DNA of 64,000 bases from Candidatus Geothrix skivensis (GCA_016721195.1 JADKIO010000002.1:1-64000), one strand, 5' to 3'; counted from the first letter of the stretch, positions 17,354 to 36,401 are shown. Program-made: numbers and translations. The notes: generated from the sequence alone by a model not told the origin.

Positions 17354-17764
17354 TCAGCTGCCTTCGAGACCTGCGAGAAAATCGACCGGCGAGAGCACCT
17401 TGACGCCCTTCCGCGCCGACTCGGGGAAGTGCTTCAGGTTGCCTGAGACCAGCCAGGCCCCAGCAGCCTGGGCCAAGGCCAGGAAGGGGCCGTCCTTTAC
17501 ATCAGGGATTGGGCCGGGCCAGGGTTCGGGTTCCGGCAGATGGAGGCTCTCGTCGACCAGGAAGCCCAGCCATTGGGGTGGAAAACCATGGCGACGGAAC
17601 TTGGCCCGCTGCATCACCTCCCGGTATTCCGCAACGATCCACGGACTGGTCACCACCTGTACTTGTCCCTCCAGAACCCAATCCATGACGATCCTGGCGG
17701 GAGCCCCACCTGGATTGATGCCCGCTGAAACGATGACATTGGTATCGAGGACGATGAGCCTCAT
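17354..17764 (-). CDS. PIN-domain toxin
   Basis: A 136-residue PIN-fold endoribonuclease of the putative toxin-antitoxin PIN family. The acidic metal site is visible as VLDTNVIVSA (Asp 7), WIVAEYREV (Glu), PDVKDGPFLALA (Asp pair) and WLVSGNLKHF. It likely cleaves RNA when free. It overlaps the stop of the upstream antitoxin by four bases (ATGA), so the two are coupled. Confidence 0.83.
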   Translation of the reverse strand: MRLIVLDTNVIVSAGINPGGAPARIVMDWVLEGQVQVVTSPWIVAEYREVMQRAKFRRHGFPPQWLGFLVDESLHLPEPEPWPGPIPDVKDGPFLALAQAAGAWLVSGNLKHFPESARKGVKVLSPVDFLAGLEGS

Positions 17765-18057
17765 CCGGCCTTCCGGCGCCCTGGCGTTCTGCGCGCCTGG
17801 TCAACCTCGCGCTGGATCTCTTCGTCGCTCATCCGGCCGAGACCGGCTTCCTCGGCCAACCGCCAGCTTTCACGCAGGCTTGCCTTGGCCATGGCCCGAC
17901 GGATCTCGCGGTCCTCGAGGGTGACATCCCCGACGACAGGCACCAGGAAGTAGGCCGGTCCCTTCTGGCCGGCGAGCAATATGGACTCCCCCTTGGGCAC
18001 ATCCTCGAGCGCTTTGGCACCCCTGGTACGGAATTCTCGAAGTGAAATTTGGCGCAT
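17761..18057 (-). CDS. antitoxin partner of the PIN toxin (Phd-like N-terminus)
   Basis: A 98-residue protein. I place the start at ATG 18057 (MRQISLREFRTRG), behind GAGGAGG; an in-frame ATG at 18084 would add nine residues without such a site. The N-terminal half, LREFRTRGAKALEDVPKGE followed by FLVPVVGDV, resembles Phd-type DNA-binding antitoxins. The charged C-terminus (RMSDEEIQREVDQARR) would bind the toxin. Gene order and overlap with the PIN gene support the role; the family is less clear than for the ParE pair. Confidence 0.68.
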   Translation of the reverse strand: MRQISLREFRTRGAKALEDVPKGESILLAGQKGPAYFLVPVVGDVTLEDREIRRAMAKASLRESWRLAEEAGLGRMSDEEIQREVDQARRTPGRRKAG

Positions 18058-18195
18058 GACAACCTCCTCATCAAGTGTAGCCAAAACGACTACGCCGGCA
18101 AGATCTGGCCCTCATGCCGTTTCGCGTTCAACCGGAATGGGTCGACCCCGGAGATGCCATGCCGGGGTGCCCGCGCCTGAACCCCAGGTGGACCA

Positions 18196-18228
18196 AGAAA
18201 AAGGGCGGGATCGCTCCCGCCCTTTTCT
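18196..18228 (-). terminator. terminator after rpoC
   Basis: Hairpin AAAAGGGCGGGA / TCCCGCCCTTTT with a short GCGA loop, continuing into T residues on the minus strand. It lies about 20 bases after the rpoC stop. Confidence 0.85.
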
Positions 18229-18246
18229 GTTGATGAAGCTCGCTGG

Positions 18247-22485
<4,239 letters not shown>

Positions 22486-22527
22486 GGGGACCTCTCAGGA
22501 TTCGTCGGATTCGGGAGCGGTGGAAGA

Positions 22528-26919
<4,392 letters not shown>

Positions 26920-27280
26920 GGTTCGCTCCCGGTAAAGTTGGCGGAACCTTCTATGGACGGCACCCGGCACGGCAAATCAGCGCTGAGGGCCTTGAGCAAA
27001 GACGGCTTTATCCCAGGGCGGAAGCCCCGGGAGGACATCACGTGCGAGGGGGGTGAAAGGCCGGATACGGACCGATGGCCACCCTGCCACCGAGAGGCGG
27101 AAGGTGCGGCCCAGGAACGGAATTGGCGCTACGACGGCGGGCGTTTGGCAACCAGGGGCCTTTATGGGGCAGTCCGAACGGGAATCCGACCGGAAGGAAT
27201 AATCGTACCACATCGAGACAAAACCGCAAAGCGCAAGGTGCTAGACACACCCCACGCTTTGCGTTAATGCTGTAATGAAG
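26920..27280. promoter_or_regulatory. rplL-rpoB intergenic region with a possible promoter
   Basis: About 360 bases without a gene. On the minus strand TTGCGG (27229-27224) and TACGAT (27207-27202), 16 bases apart, form a plausible sigma-70-like promoter for rpoBC. A GC-rich run with inverted segments follows toward rpoB and could give a long leader. Nothing else was recognised. Confidence 0.4.
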
Positions 27281-27658
27281 TTACTTGATCTCGACCTTGG
27301 CGCCGGCGGCCTCAAGCTTTTCCTTGATCTTGCCAGCCTCATCCTTGGCCACGCCTTCCTTGACGGCCTTGGGGGCGCCATCGACCAGGTCCTTGGCTTC
27401 CTTCAGACCCAGGCCGGCGACGATCTCGCGGACCGCCTTGATGACGTTCAGCTTGTTGGCACCAGCCTCAAGCAGGATGACGTCAAACTCGGTCTGCTCT
27501 TCGACGGCGGCAACCGGGGCGGCACCGCCGGCGGCGGGAGCGGCCATGGCGGCGGCGGAGACGCCGAAGCGATCCTCCAGGGCCTTGACCAGATTGGCCA
27601 GGTCGAGAACGGTCATGGTTTCGATTTCAGCGATGAGCTGATCGGCAGTGAGAGCCAT
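27281..27658 (-). CDS. rplL: ribosomal protein L7/L12
   Basis: Stalk protein of the 50S subunit that recruits translation GTPases, 125 residues. The N-terminal dimerisation helix region ([20 protein letters not shown]), a flexible Ala/Gly/Pro hinge and the C-terminal factor-binding domain ([35 protein letters not shown]) are all in place. The ribosome site is GGAGG before the ATG. It follows rplJ by about 50 bases, the usual order. Confidence 0.98.
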   Translation of the reverse strand: MALTADQLIAEIETMTVLDLANLVKALEDRFGVSAAAMAAPAAGGAAPVAAVEEQTEFDVILLEAGANKLNVIKAVREIVAGLGLKEAKDLVDGAPKAVKEGVAKDEAGKIKEKLEAAGAKVEIK

Positions 27659-27707
27659 GATGGCCTCCTAAAATTCGAAATGGGGTTTGGGATTCGGGGT
27701 TGGGGTG

Positions 27708-28196
27708 CTACTCGCCGGCCTTCTGCTTGCGGATGCCCTCGAGGACGACCGCCAGACCGGAGATGGGATACTGCATGAGGTAGAGCAGCTTGGCGATCAG
27801 CACGTCGCGGCTGGGCAGCTCGGCCAAAACCTGAAGCTGCTTGGCGTCGAACAGCTTGCCATCCATGACGCCGGCCTTGAAGGTCGCCGCGGGATTGTCC
27901 TTGAGGAAGCCGTTCACGGCCTTGGCCAGGGCGACGACGTCGACATGGGTGGTGGCGATGGCGCTGGATCCCTTGAAGGAACCGCCCAGGGCCTCGAAGG
28001 ACGTATCCTTCACGGCCAGACGGAGCAGGGTGTTCTTGCTGACACGATACTGGGCCTTGCTCTCGCGGATGCTCTTGCGGAAGGCAGTGTCCTTCCCGAC
28101 CACGAGTCCCTTGAATTCGATCACGACCGCCGAGGTGGCGGTGGAGAACGCTTCCTTGAGCACGGCGACTTCGGCGATTTTCTGGTTCTTTTCCAT
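27708..28196 (-). CDS. rplJ: ribosomal protein L10
   Basis: Base of the L7/L12 stalk, 162 residues. The start is ATG 28196 ([17 protein letters not shown]) behind AGGAGG; the frame is open to 28217 but without a better site. The conserved blocks [14 protein letters not shown] and [12 protein letters not shown] are present, as is the C-terminal helix that binds L7/L12. It starts 10 bases after rplA ends, so no long autoregulatory leader fits between them. Confidence 0.97.
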   Translation of the reverse strand: MEKNQKIAEVAVLKEAFSTATSAVVIEFKGLVVGKDTAFRKSIRESKAQYRVSKNTLLRLAVKDTSFEALGGSFKGSSAIATTHVDVVALAKAVNGFLKDNPAATFKAGVMDGKLFDAKQLQVLAELPSRDVLIAKLLYLMQYPISGLAVVLEGIRKQKAGE

Positions 28197-28206
28197 GGTC
28201 AGCCTC

Positions 28207-28896
28207 CTACTTCTCAACAGTGGTGTTGAGGGTGACCGAGGGGCCCATGGTGGAGGCGATGTACATCGTCTTCACGTATTTGCCCTTGGCGGTGGCGGGC
28301 TTGGCCTTGTGGACGGCATCGATGAGGGCCTTGGCGTTCTCTTCCAGCTTCTCGACGCCGAAGGAGAGCTTGCCGACGCCCGCGTGGATGATGCCGGTCT
28401 TGTCGACGCGGTATTCCACCTTGCCGGCCTTGATCTCCTTGATGGCCTTGGCCACGTCGAAGGTCACGGTCCCGGTCTTGGGGTTGGGCATGAGGCCCCG
28501 GGGGCCGAGCATCTTGCCCAGCCGGCCGACGCCCTTCATCATGTCGGGGGTCGCGACGAGGGCATCGAAGTCGAGGAATCCGCCGGCGATCTTCTCGACC
28601 AGCTCATCCCCGCCCACGATCTCGGCGCCCGCGGCTTCCGCTTCCTTGATCTTTTCGCCGCCTGCAATCACCGCCACACGCATGGTCTTGCCCGTTCCGT
28701 GGGGCAGGACGATGGTGCCGCGGACCATCTGGTCCGCGTGGCGGGGATCCACTCCGAGCCGCATGTGGACTTCAACCGTCTCGTCGAACTTGGCGAAAGC
28801 CAGGTCCTTGACGACGGTGAGGGCATCCTTCAGCTCGTAGAGGCGATCTTCGATCTTGGCCGCGGCAGCCCGGTACTTCTTTCCAGGTTTTGCCAT
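28207..28896 (-). CDS. rplA: ribosomal protein L1
   Basis: L1-stalk protein of the 50S subunit, 229 residues. [15 protein letters not shown] opens the protein, with [20 protein letters not shown], the [15 protein letters not shown] signature and [19 protein letters not shown] all clear. It also represses its own operon in many bacteria. GGAG precedes the ATG. It lies between rplK and rplJ as usual. Confidence 0.98.
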   Translation of the reverse strand: MAKPGKKYRAAAAKIEDRLYELKDALTVVKDLAFAKFDETVEVHMRLGVDPRHADQMVRGTIVLPHGTGKTMRVAVIAGGEKIKEAEAAGAEIVGGDELVEKIAGGFLDFDALVATPDMMKGVGRLGKMLGPRGLMPNPKTGTVTFDVAKAIKEIKAGKVEYRVDKTGIIHAGVGKLSFGVEKLEENAKALIDAVHKAKPATAKGKYVKTMYIASTMGPSVTLNTTVEK

Positions 28897-29026
28897 GTTG
28901 GCTCCATTCGAACGATCTCCCGCGATGACGGTCGCGGTGGCCGGGATCGCCGCACGTCGCGGCTTTCCAACAAAAGCGAGATTCAGAAGCGAGGTTCGCG
29001 CGGGCTTGGGAGCCGCGCGAAGAACA

Positions 29027-29458
29027 TCAATCGACGACGTCGACGCCCATGGAGCGGGCGGAGCCGGCGATGGAACGGACGGCGGCCTCGAGGCTGCCGG
29101 CGGTGAGGTCGGGCATCTTCACCTTGGCGATCTCGGCGAGCTGGGCCTGGGTGATCTTGCCGACCTTGGTCTTGTTGGGGGTGGGGCTGCCCTTGTCCAG
29201 GCCGAGCTTCTTCTTGATGAGCACGGCGGCGGGCGGGGTCTTCAGGATGAAGCTGAAGCTGCGGTCGGCGAAGACCGTGATGACGACGGGGAGGGTGGTG
29301 CCCTTCTCCACGGCGCCCACGGACTTCGCGTTGAACTGCTTCACGAACTCCATGATGTTGACGCCGTGCTGACCCAGCGCGGGACCGACGGGAGGGGCCG
29401 GGGTGGCCTCGCCCGCAGGCAGCTGCAGCTTGATGTAGCCGGTGATCTTCTTTGCCAT
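29027..29458 (-). CDS. rplK: ribosomal protein L11
   Basis: Binds 23S rRNA at the GTPase centre, 143 residues. [34 protein letters not shown] and the C-terminal RNA-binding [14 protein letters not shown] are standard. GGGAG precedes the ATG. A hairpin with a T-run separates it from nusG upstream, so nusG and rplK may be partly uncoupled. Confidence 0.98.
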   Translation of the reverse strand: MAKKITGYIKLQLPAGEATPAPPVGPALGQHGVNIMEFVKQFNAKSVGAVEKGTTLPVVITVFADRSFSFILKTPPAAVLIKKKLGLDKGSPTPNKTKVGKITQAQLAEIAKVKMPDLTAGSLEAAVRSIAGSARSMGVDVVD

Positions 29459-29543
29459 TCGAATGCTCCCGCGGAGGATTCCGGCGCATGCCGGCGACGT
29501 CCGCCTTGAGGGTGGCGAGTCCGCAGGGACCGCCCACCGGGTG

Positions 29544-29577
29544 AAAAAGGTCCCGGTCGAGAGAGACCGGGACTGGA
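29544..29577 (-). terminator. hairpin with T-run between nusG and rplK
   Basis: On the minus strand GTCCCGGTC pairs with GACCGGGAC, followed by CTTTTTC. It may act as a terminator or attenuator between secE-nusG and the ribosomal protein genes. Confidence 0.7.
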
Positions 29578-29624
29578 AAGTCTACCAAAAGGACCGCGAA
29601 AAGTCCTTAGAAGATATGGAATCC

Positions 29625-30269
29625 CTACCTTTTTTCGACCTGGATGAAATCCAGCTCGACGGGGGTGGAGCGGCCGAAGACCGTGACCATGACCTTGATG
29701 GTGGAGCGCTCCTCGTGGATCTCGTCCACGTCGCCCTCGAAGTTGGCGAAGGGGCCGTCGATGATGCGGACCTTCTCGCCCTTCTCGAAGTGGTACTTGG
29801 GCTTGGGCTTCTCCTGGGTCTCTTCGGTGTGGTGCATGATCTGGCGGACTTCCTCGTCCGTCAGGGGCGTGGGCCGCTTCTTGTTGGCCCCCACGAAGCT
29901 CGTGACCTTGGGCGTGTTCCGGACCAGGTGCCAGTCGGCGTCCGCCATCTCCACGGAGCCATCGGGCTTGCGCTCCACCTGGATCTGGACCAGCAGATAG
30001 CCAGGGAACGACTTGCGCTTCTTGACGACGCGCTCCTTCTTGCCGGACTTGGCGTCGACCTTCATCTCTTCGTAGGTCTCCTCGGGAATCTGGATGTCCC
30101 CGAAGCTGTCGGAGCGCTCTTCCATCTTGATGCGCTGCCGGAGGTGCTCCATCACCTTGGCCTCGTAGCCGGAGTAGGTGTGGATGATGAACCACTTGAG
30201 TTCCCGGCCGTCCGACTGGGCCGCTGGGGGCTGGGGTGTCTCCTGGGGGGTGCTGATGAGATCGGTCAT
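29625..30269 (-). CDS. nusG: transcription termination/antitermination factor NusG
   Basis: RNA-polymerase-associated elongation factor, 214 residues. ATG 30269 is chosen because GGAGG lies directly before it; a GTG at 30281 is possible. The NGN domain starts at WFIIHTYSGYEAKVMEHL and includes PGYLLVQIQ and GANKKRPTPL. The C-terminal KOW domain is FEKGEKVRIIDGPFANFEG. The insert with KSGKKERVVKKRKS between the first two strands is longer and more basic than in E. coli, as in several non-proteobacterial NusG proteins. It follows secE at once. Confidence 0.97.
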   Translation of the reverse strand: MTDLISTPQETPQPPAAQSDGRELKWFIIHTYSGYEAKVMEHLRQRIKMEERSDSFGDIQIPEETYEEMKVDAKSGKKERVVKKRKSFPGYLLVQIQVERKPDGSVEMADADWHLVRNTPKVTSFVGANKKRPTPLTDEEVRQIMHHTEETQEKPKPKYHFEKGEKVRIIDGPFANFEGDVDEIHEERSTIKVMVTVFGRSTPVELDFIQVEKR

Positions 30270-30282
30270 GCCTGCCTCCACG

Positions 30283-30477
30283 TCAGCGGGTCTTCAGGAA
30301 GAAGAACGCGAAGCCCTTGGAGAGAACCCAGTCCACGGACCACAGGTACAGCCCGACGAACACCGAGACGATGACCACGGTGTAGGCGGAGGTCATCACC
30401 TTCTCCTTGCTGGGCCAATCCACCCGGTTGAGCTCGGCCGCAAGATCTTTGGCCTGTTGCTTGATGGCACCGATCAC
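30283..30477 (-). CDS. secE: preprotein translocase subunit SecE
   Basis: A 64-residue single-span subunit of the SecYEG channel. The amphipathic N-terminus (KDLAAELNRVDWPSKEKV), followed by one membrane helix (YTVVIVSVFVGLYLWSVDWV), is the standard short SecE. It lies between tRNA-Trp and nusG in the conserved order. Confidence 0.95.
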   Translation of the reverse strand: MIGAIKQQAKDLAAELNRVDWPSKEKVMTSAYTVVIVSVFVGLYLWSVDWVLSKGFAFFFLKTR

Positions 30478-30507
30478 GATGGACCCCGTGGAAAGGACGT
30501 CGATCAG

Positions 30508-30540
30508 AAAAACCTGGCCCCGGGCGGTTTCGCCGGGGCC
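30508..30540 (-). terminator. hairpin between tRNA-Trp and secE
   Basis: GGCCCCGG pairs with CCGGGGCC around a 9-base loop; the minus strand continues into AGGTTTTTC. It may end the upstream tuf-rpmG-tRNA transcript in part. Confidence 0.5.
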
Positions 30541-30546
30541 GGAAAG

Positions 30547-30622
30547 TGGCAGGGGAGACAGGTTTCGAACCCGCGACCTGCGGATTTGGAGTCCGCTGCT
30601 CTACCAGCTGAGCTACTCCCCT
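30547..30622 (-). tRNA. tRNA-Trp (CCA)
   Basis: 76 bases including an encoded 3' CCA. The acceptor stem is AGGGGAG / CTCCCCT, the D arm contains AGCTCAGCTGGTAGAGC, the anticodon loop CTCCAAA gives CCA, and the T arm is GGTTCGAAACC. It lies between rpmG and secE. Confidence 0.96.
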
Positions 30623-30676
30623 GTGGGACCGCCCGGCATCTGGTGAGCCGGGCGGGAAACCCTCACGACCGGAGCC

Positions 30677-30826
30677 CTATTTGGACTCGCGATGGATCTT
30701 GTAACCGCCACAGAAGCGGCAGAACTTGTTGAACTCAAGCTTGCCCGTGGTGGTCTTCTTGTTCTTGGTGGTGCTGTAGTTCTTGCGTTTGCACTCCTGG
30801 CAGGCCAGGTGAACGATGTCGCGCAT
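30677..30826 (-). CDS. rpmG: ribosomal protein L33
   Basis: A 49-residue small subunit of the 50S particle. It reads MRDIVHLACQECKRKNYS, and later FNKFCRFCGGYKIHRESK; the two pairs CxxC and CxxC make it the zinc-binding (C+) form of L33. AGGAGGTCCCC precedes the ATG. It sits between tuf and tRNA-Trp, the normal place. Confidence 0.96.
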   Translation of the reverse strand: MRDIVHLACQECKRKNYSTTKNKKTTTGKLEFNKFCRFCGGYKIHRESK

Positions 30827-30856
30827 GGGGACCTCCTAGGTCGGGCAGGACTGGTC

Positions 30857-32050
<1,194 letters not shown>

Positions 32051-32102
32051 GGATGCCTCCTGAAAGGTGGGAGAGAAGAAGAAGGGGAACGGTGCAAAAG
32101 GG

Positions 32103-32177
<75 letters not shown>

Positions 32178-32245
32178 TTGGGACCTTCCCGCCGCCTGGC
32201 GGGTGACTTGGCCGCCAGCCGAGCGGGCTCGGCAGACGGGGAGGG

Positions 32246-32322
<77 letters not shown>

Positions 32323-32370
32323 GTGGAACTCCAGAACGGGACCCAGTGCTCCTGAGGAACTCCAGGGGAC

Positions 32371-32457
32371 TGGTGCCGAGAGAAGGATTCGAACCTCCGT
32401 AACGCGTTGCGTGGCAGATTTACAGTCTGCTGCCATTAACCACTCGGCCATCTCGGC
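32371..32457 (-). tRNA. tRNA-Tyr (GTA)
   Basis: 87 bases with encoded CCA and the long variable arm expected of bacterial tRNA-Tyr. Acceptor stem GCCGAGA / TCTCGGC; anticodon loop CTGTAAA; T arm GAGGTTCGAATCC. It is first of the Tyr-Gly-Thr tRNA series before tuf. Confidence 0.96.
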
Positions 32458-32614
32458 ATGCTTGTCCGGCGCCCCTCCCGGGGCTTGTCAAACCTATCCG
32501 GGTTGCCCCGGGGAGGCATCCCTTCGAAGCCCCTTGGAGCTTCGTGTCAGGGTCACTGCAAGGCAGGGCTTTCCTGACAGGGAACTCGAAAGGTATCACG
32601 GCATCGAAGGTCTC

Positions 32615-33361
32615 TCAAGGGGAAACTTCCGGAGTGCCGGGGCCTCGCCGCGCGAGCACGCGAAACAGGGCCACCGCCGCGGCGGCGGACACGTTCAGGC
32701 TTTCGATGCCACCGGGCATGGGAACGTGCAGCAGGCCGTCGCAGCGCTCGCGGATCTTGAGGTGCAGTCCCTCTCCCTCGGCGCCAAGCACCAGCACCGT
32801 GGCCCGGTCGAAGGCCTCCTCCAGGTAGCTGCGGCTGCCCTCGCCCGCCGCCAGTCCGTAGATCCAGGCGCCGGCTTCCTTCAGATCGTCGAGGGCGCGG
32901 CCCAGGTTCACCACCCGGCAGACGGGCACGCGGCCCGCCGTGCCCGCACTGGCCCGGATCACCGTTTCGTTCACCATGGCCGACCGGCGCTCCGGCAGCA
33001 CCACGCCATCCACCGCCGCCGCCGCCGCCGAGCGCAGGATCGCGCCCAGGTTGTGCGGATCGGTGATGCCGTCGAGGGCCAGCACCAGGGCCCCTGCCCC
33101 CTTGGCCTGCACCCTTGCGGTGATGTCTTCGAAGGAGGCATAGGCGAAGGGGCCGCCCTCGCCCAGCACGCCCTGGTGACGCTGGCCCTGGCTGCGACGG
33201 TCGAGGCTTTCCATGGGCTCGCGGTGGATGACCACGCCCGCGGCCCGGGCCTCGGACACCAGTCGGGCCACGCGGCCGAAGGCCGCCGGGGCGATCCAGA
33301 GGGCGTGCAGCTCACCGAGGGCCAGGGCCTCCTCGCAGGCGTGGGGGCCGAGGAACTTCAA
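32615..33361 (-). CDS. rlmB: 23S rRNA (guanosine-2'-O)-methyltransferase, TrmH/SpoU family
   Basis: SPOUT-class methyltransferase, most like RlmB, which methylates G2251 of 23S rRNA. I take TTG 33361 as start: it gives 248 residues beginning KFLGPHACEEALALGEL, the usual RlmB opening, and lies three bases after the barrel-protein stop, so it may be translationally coupled. The upstream part of the frame is only the shadow of that barrel gene. The knot motifs are ALDGITDPHNLGAILRSA, VLVLGAEGEGL and IPMPG-like HVPMPGGIESLNVS. No ATG is available near the conserved start, so the start codon is inferred. Confidence 0.88.
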   Translation of the reverse strand: MKFLGPHACEEALALGELHALWIAPAAFGRVARLVSEARAAGVVIHREPMESLDRRSQGQRHQGVLGEGGPFAYASFEDITARVQAKGAGALVLALDGITDPHNLGAILRSAAAAAVDGVVLPERRSAMVNETVIRASAGTAGRVPVCRVVNLGRALDDLKEAGAWIYGLAAGEGSRSYLEEAFDRATVLVLGAEGEGLHLKIRERCDGLLHVPMPGGIESLNVSAAAAVALFRVLARRGPGTPEVSP

Positions 33362-33363
33362 GG

Positions 33364-34751
33364 CTAGAAACTCACTTTGTAGCCCAGGGCCACCAGGTGC
33401 CCCATGCCTTCCATGCGGATGCGCGTGAAGCCCTGCCGGAATCCGGTGGAGCTCCAGGTGCCGTCGAGGCGCCGGGTGTCCTGGTCTTCGCTTTGGCGGT
33501 ACTGGTAGCCGAGGCTGAGTTCCCCGCCCAGGAGCTTGTAGCCCGCGCCGAAGGAGAAGGCCGCGGTGCGGGCCCCCCGAGCAGGGGCTCGGCCGTGGCC
33601 TCATCGATGCTGCGCTGGGCCAGGGAGAGGCCGGCCCGCAGGGTCCAGTACTTCCCGAGGTCCAGCTCGGTGGAGAGGCCCAGGGTCAGGTGGCCCTTGC
33701 CCCGGGGGAGCTCGGCGGGGGCGGAGACCGTTCCCGAAGGGGTCTGGATCTGGGCGAAGCCCGGAACCCTGAGGCCCGCCGACGTCCAGCGCAGATCCGC
33801 CTCCCAGGTCATCATGGGCAGGACCCGGTGGCGCACGCCGAGGGTGGTCTGGGAGGGGAGTTCCAGGGTGGAGGAGCCCGGCGCAGTCCCGACGCCGGCC
33901 AGCAGGAGGGCGGCGCGGCCCGCGGTGCCCAGGTTGGCGGAACGGCTCAGGCCATCGTTGGTGAAGGTCCCCAGGTTCGCATCCCGGAGCCCGGACTTGA
34001 GGCTGACGTCGCCCTTCAGGCCCGACTGATGGGCGAACCCGAGGGTCCAGCGGGGGTTGAGGGCCCACCGCAGGCCCAGGGAGTAGCTGGGGACGACCTT
34101 GTCGCCGCTCTGGCCGACCCGCTGCTCCACGAGCCCATTGACCGTGTTCGTGGGGGAGAGGGGCTGGGCCGGATCGTTGGGGATGTTCAGCCGCATGACG
34201 CTGGAGGAGGCGAAGGAGAGGCGCGCCACCCCCAGGCCGAAGCCCACCGACAGATTGGGGTTGAAGGCCCAGGCTCCCTGGCCCTCCAGCCGCCGGGCGG
34301 CGAGGTCGATGCCATCGCCCAGGTAGCGGGTCGGGGCATCATCCTGCAGCCTGCCATGACGCAGGTAGGGGGCATCCAGCTTCAGGCCCAGGCTGAGGCT
34401 GGGGGACACGCGGACCCCCAGGCCGAAGGCGGCCAGGGACCGGTTGCGGTCGTAGCTGAAGCGGGTCTTCTGGACAGAATCCAGGCTTTGCTGGGACTCC
34501 ATGCTCTGCTGGGTGGCGGACAGCTCCAGCCCACCGGACAGGAAGAAGCCCGCCTTTTCCTTGAGCGAGACCAGGAGCGCGGGATTGGTGCTGGCGGCCT
34601 CCAGGCTGAAGCCATAGGCCACCTGGGCGCCGCTGCGTCCGATGCCCACCGCATCGGCAGCGGGCAGGGCCATGCTCTGGGCGGCGACGGGAAGGGCGCT
34701 GAGGCCCAGCACCAGTCCCACGCCGATGACTTCACGAACCACTTGGGCCAT
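33364..34751 (-). CDS. OmpP1/FadL-like outer-membrane beta-barrel protein, frameshifted near the C-terminus
   Basis: Probable outer-membrane barrel for hydrophobic compounds. The signal peptide is VVREVIGVGLVLGLSALPVA, then the FadL-type start DAVGIGRSGAQVAYGFS and ASTNPALL. Alternating beta strands follow through residue about 385. The long frame then runs into Ser/Ala nonsense, but the neighbouring frame continues as AAFSFGAGYKLLGGELSLGY and ends LVALGYKVSF, a normal barrel C-terminus with terminal Phe. The switch falls at a run of six C (33573-33578 on the plus strand). One indel in that run restores a protein of about 460 residues. Confidence 0.83.
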
Positions 34752-34863
34752 ACCCTACGCCTCCCGACACACGCTTCTTGTATGGCTCGAACCCGGGAAG
34801 GGTTCAAACCCAAGGCTCCAGGATCGCCAAAAGAGGCGGAATCACCAAGGGGAAGTGTTCCAC

Positions 34864-35154
34864 TCAGCGTTCGGACTCGCCCATGAAGCGCACCAGCAGG
34901 CGATCCACCAGCTCCCAGGCCTCCAGCAGGGCCGCCAGGCACATGACCAGGCCGATGCCCAGAGCCAGCGCGCGACCCCAGGGGCCCATGAGGCTCCGAC
35001 ACAGGTCCGGCCAGTGCCAGAAGGCCGCGGGCAGCCGGAGGCGCCCGTAGAAGGCCAGCGTGGACAGAAGCATCCCGCCCCACAGGAGGTAGAAGAACCT
35101 CAGCGCTCGGAAGAGGACATCCCAGGCGAAGGGACGGTGACGGGTGGCAGGCAT
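34864..35154 (-). CDS. small two-span membrane protein of unknown function
   Basis: A 96-residue protein with two hydrophobic stretches (FFYLLWGGMLLSTLAFYG and ALALGIGLVMCLAALLEAWEL). It ends with charged RLLVRFMGESER. I recognise no family. It lies between the histidine kinase and the barrel gene, all on the minus strand; no functional link is evident. It could be a membrane accessory of the kinase, but that is only a guess. Confidence 0.55.
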   Translation of the reverse strand: MPATRHRPFAWDVLFRALRFFYLLWGGMLLSTLAFYGRLRLPAAFWHWPDLCRSLMGPWGRALALGIGLVMCLAALLEAWELVDRLLVRFMGESER

Positions 35155-35181
35155 GAAGGGAACAGCATACCGGGAGAGTGC

Positions 35182-36333
35182 TCAGGCGTCCCCGGGAAGC
35201 TCGATGAAGAACCGCGTGCCATCTTCCCAACTCGTGGTGAACCCCACCCGACCCCCCAGAATGGTTTCGCCCAGCAGTTTCATCGCATAGGTCCCCAGGC
35301 CCCGGCCCGGCCCGGCCTTGGTGCTGAAGGACCGCTGGAACACGCGGTCCGCCACCTCCGGGGGCATGCAGCCGGGGTTCTGGACCACGAAGGCCGCCCG
35401 CCCCGCCCGGCGCTCGTGCCAGATCCGGGCCTGCCCCCCCAGCGGAAGGGCTTCCAGGGCGTTCAGGGCCATTTTGCTGAGGACCCGGCAGAGGATTTCG
35501 GAATCGGTGCGGATGAGCGAGCCCCCGGAGGCCGAGGAAATCCGGACCAGCCGGGCCCCCTGGTCGGCGCTGAGGGCATGGAACAGCTCGTCCAGGACGC
35601 GATCCGGCGAAACGCTGTGAAGGTCGGGCACGAGCTCTCCGCTCTCCGCCAGCATGAGCCGGGCCTGGCACTCGACCGTGGCCGAGAGGCGGCTCGTCAG
35701 GTTCAGGATCCGCTCGGCGACCATCGGGGCATCGGCCCCGGCGGCCTGCAGCATCATGGTCGAGCCCTGCAGTCCCTGCAGCGAGTCCCGGAGGTCGTGG
35801 ATGAAGATTTTCTCCAGGGCCTCCCGCCGCTTCTTGGAGCTGATGTCCTGGAGGGTGAGCAGGGTCAGGGAATGGTCGGCGACCGTGATGGGATGGGCGC
35901 GGACGGCATATTCCATGGCCTGCCAGCGGCCCTCCCGCTGGGTGCTCATGAGGCATTCCCCGGTGGTGGTCTGGCGGGTCTCCTGGCAGGCCAGCATGGC
36001 CAGCAGTGCGCCGCAGCGGGTGCAGGCCCGGGAGGAGCCGCAGCCGTCGGGCCCCTTGCTCGCATGGACGCAGCCAAGGGCTTCGCCCAGCCGGGAGCCC
36101 TGGCAGCCCAGAGCGTCGCTGCCGGGCAGGGCCTGGAGGAGGGCCGGATTGGCGGCCAGGATCTGGCGCTGAGGGTTCAGCACCACCGCATAGCTATCCA
36201 GGGTGCCCAGCACCGCCTGGAGCATGGGATCCTCCAGGCAGCGCGTGGCCAGCCCAGCCACCTCGGCCGGCGTCGCCCGGCCCGGGGGTGGGAAACAGGG
36301 CCCGCACTCAGACGGGGGCATTCCCTCGGTCAT
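35182..36333 (-). CDS. PAS-domain sensor histidine kinase with a Cys cluster
   Basis: A 383-residue kinase without membrane segments, so likely cytoplasmic. The start is ATG 36333 (MTEGMPPSECGPC) behind GAGGG. A PAS domain (VLGTLDSYAVVLNPQRQIL onward) carries Cys residues in GCVHASKGPDGCGSSRACT then RCGALL, a pattern found in PAS kinases of anaerobes and possibly a redox or metal site. The dimerisation box is KIFIHDLRDSLQGLQG, with the phosphoacceptor His in HDLRDSL. The N box is MALNALEALPLGG and the G boxes are FVVQNPG and KAGPGRGLGTYAMK. No response regulator is adjacent. The signal sensed is unknown. Confidence 0.82.
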   Translation of the reverse strand: MTEGMPPSECGPCFPPPGRATPAEVAGLATRCLEDPMLQAVLGTLDSYAVVLNPQRQILAANPALLQALPGSDALGCQGSRLGEALGCVHASKGPDGCGSSRACTRCGALLAMLACQETRQTTTGECLMSTQREGRWQAMEYAVRAHPITVADHSLTLLTLQDISSKKRREALEKIFIHDLRDSLQGLQGSTMMLQAAGADAPMVAERILNLTSRLSATVECQARLMLAESGELVPDLHSVSPDRVLDELFHALSADQGARLVRISSASGGSLIRTDSEILCRVLSKMALNALEALPLGGQARIWHERRAGRAAFVVQNPGCMPPEVADRVFQRSFSTKAGPGRGLGTYAMKLLGETILGGRVGFTTSWEDGTRFFIELPGDA

Positions 36334-36401
36334 GAAACCCTCTTCGGTGGAGTATGGCCGTTCCGGGAGAGGCGGCAATAAGGGGAAACCCTACCTGCTG
36401 C

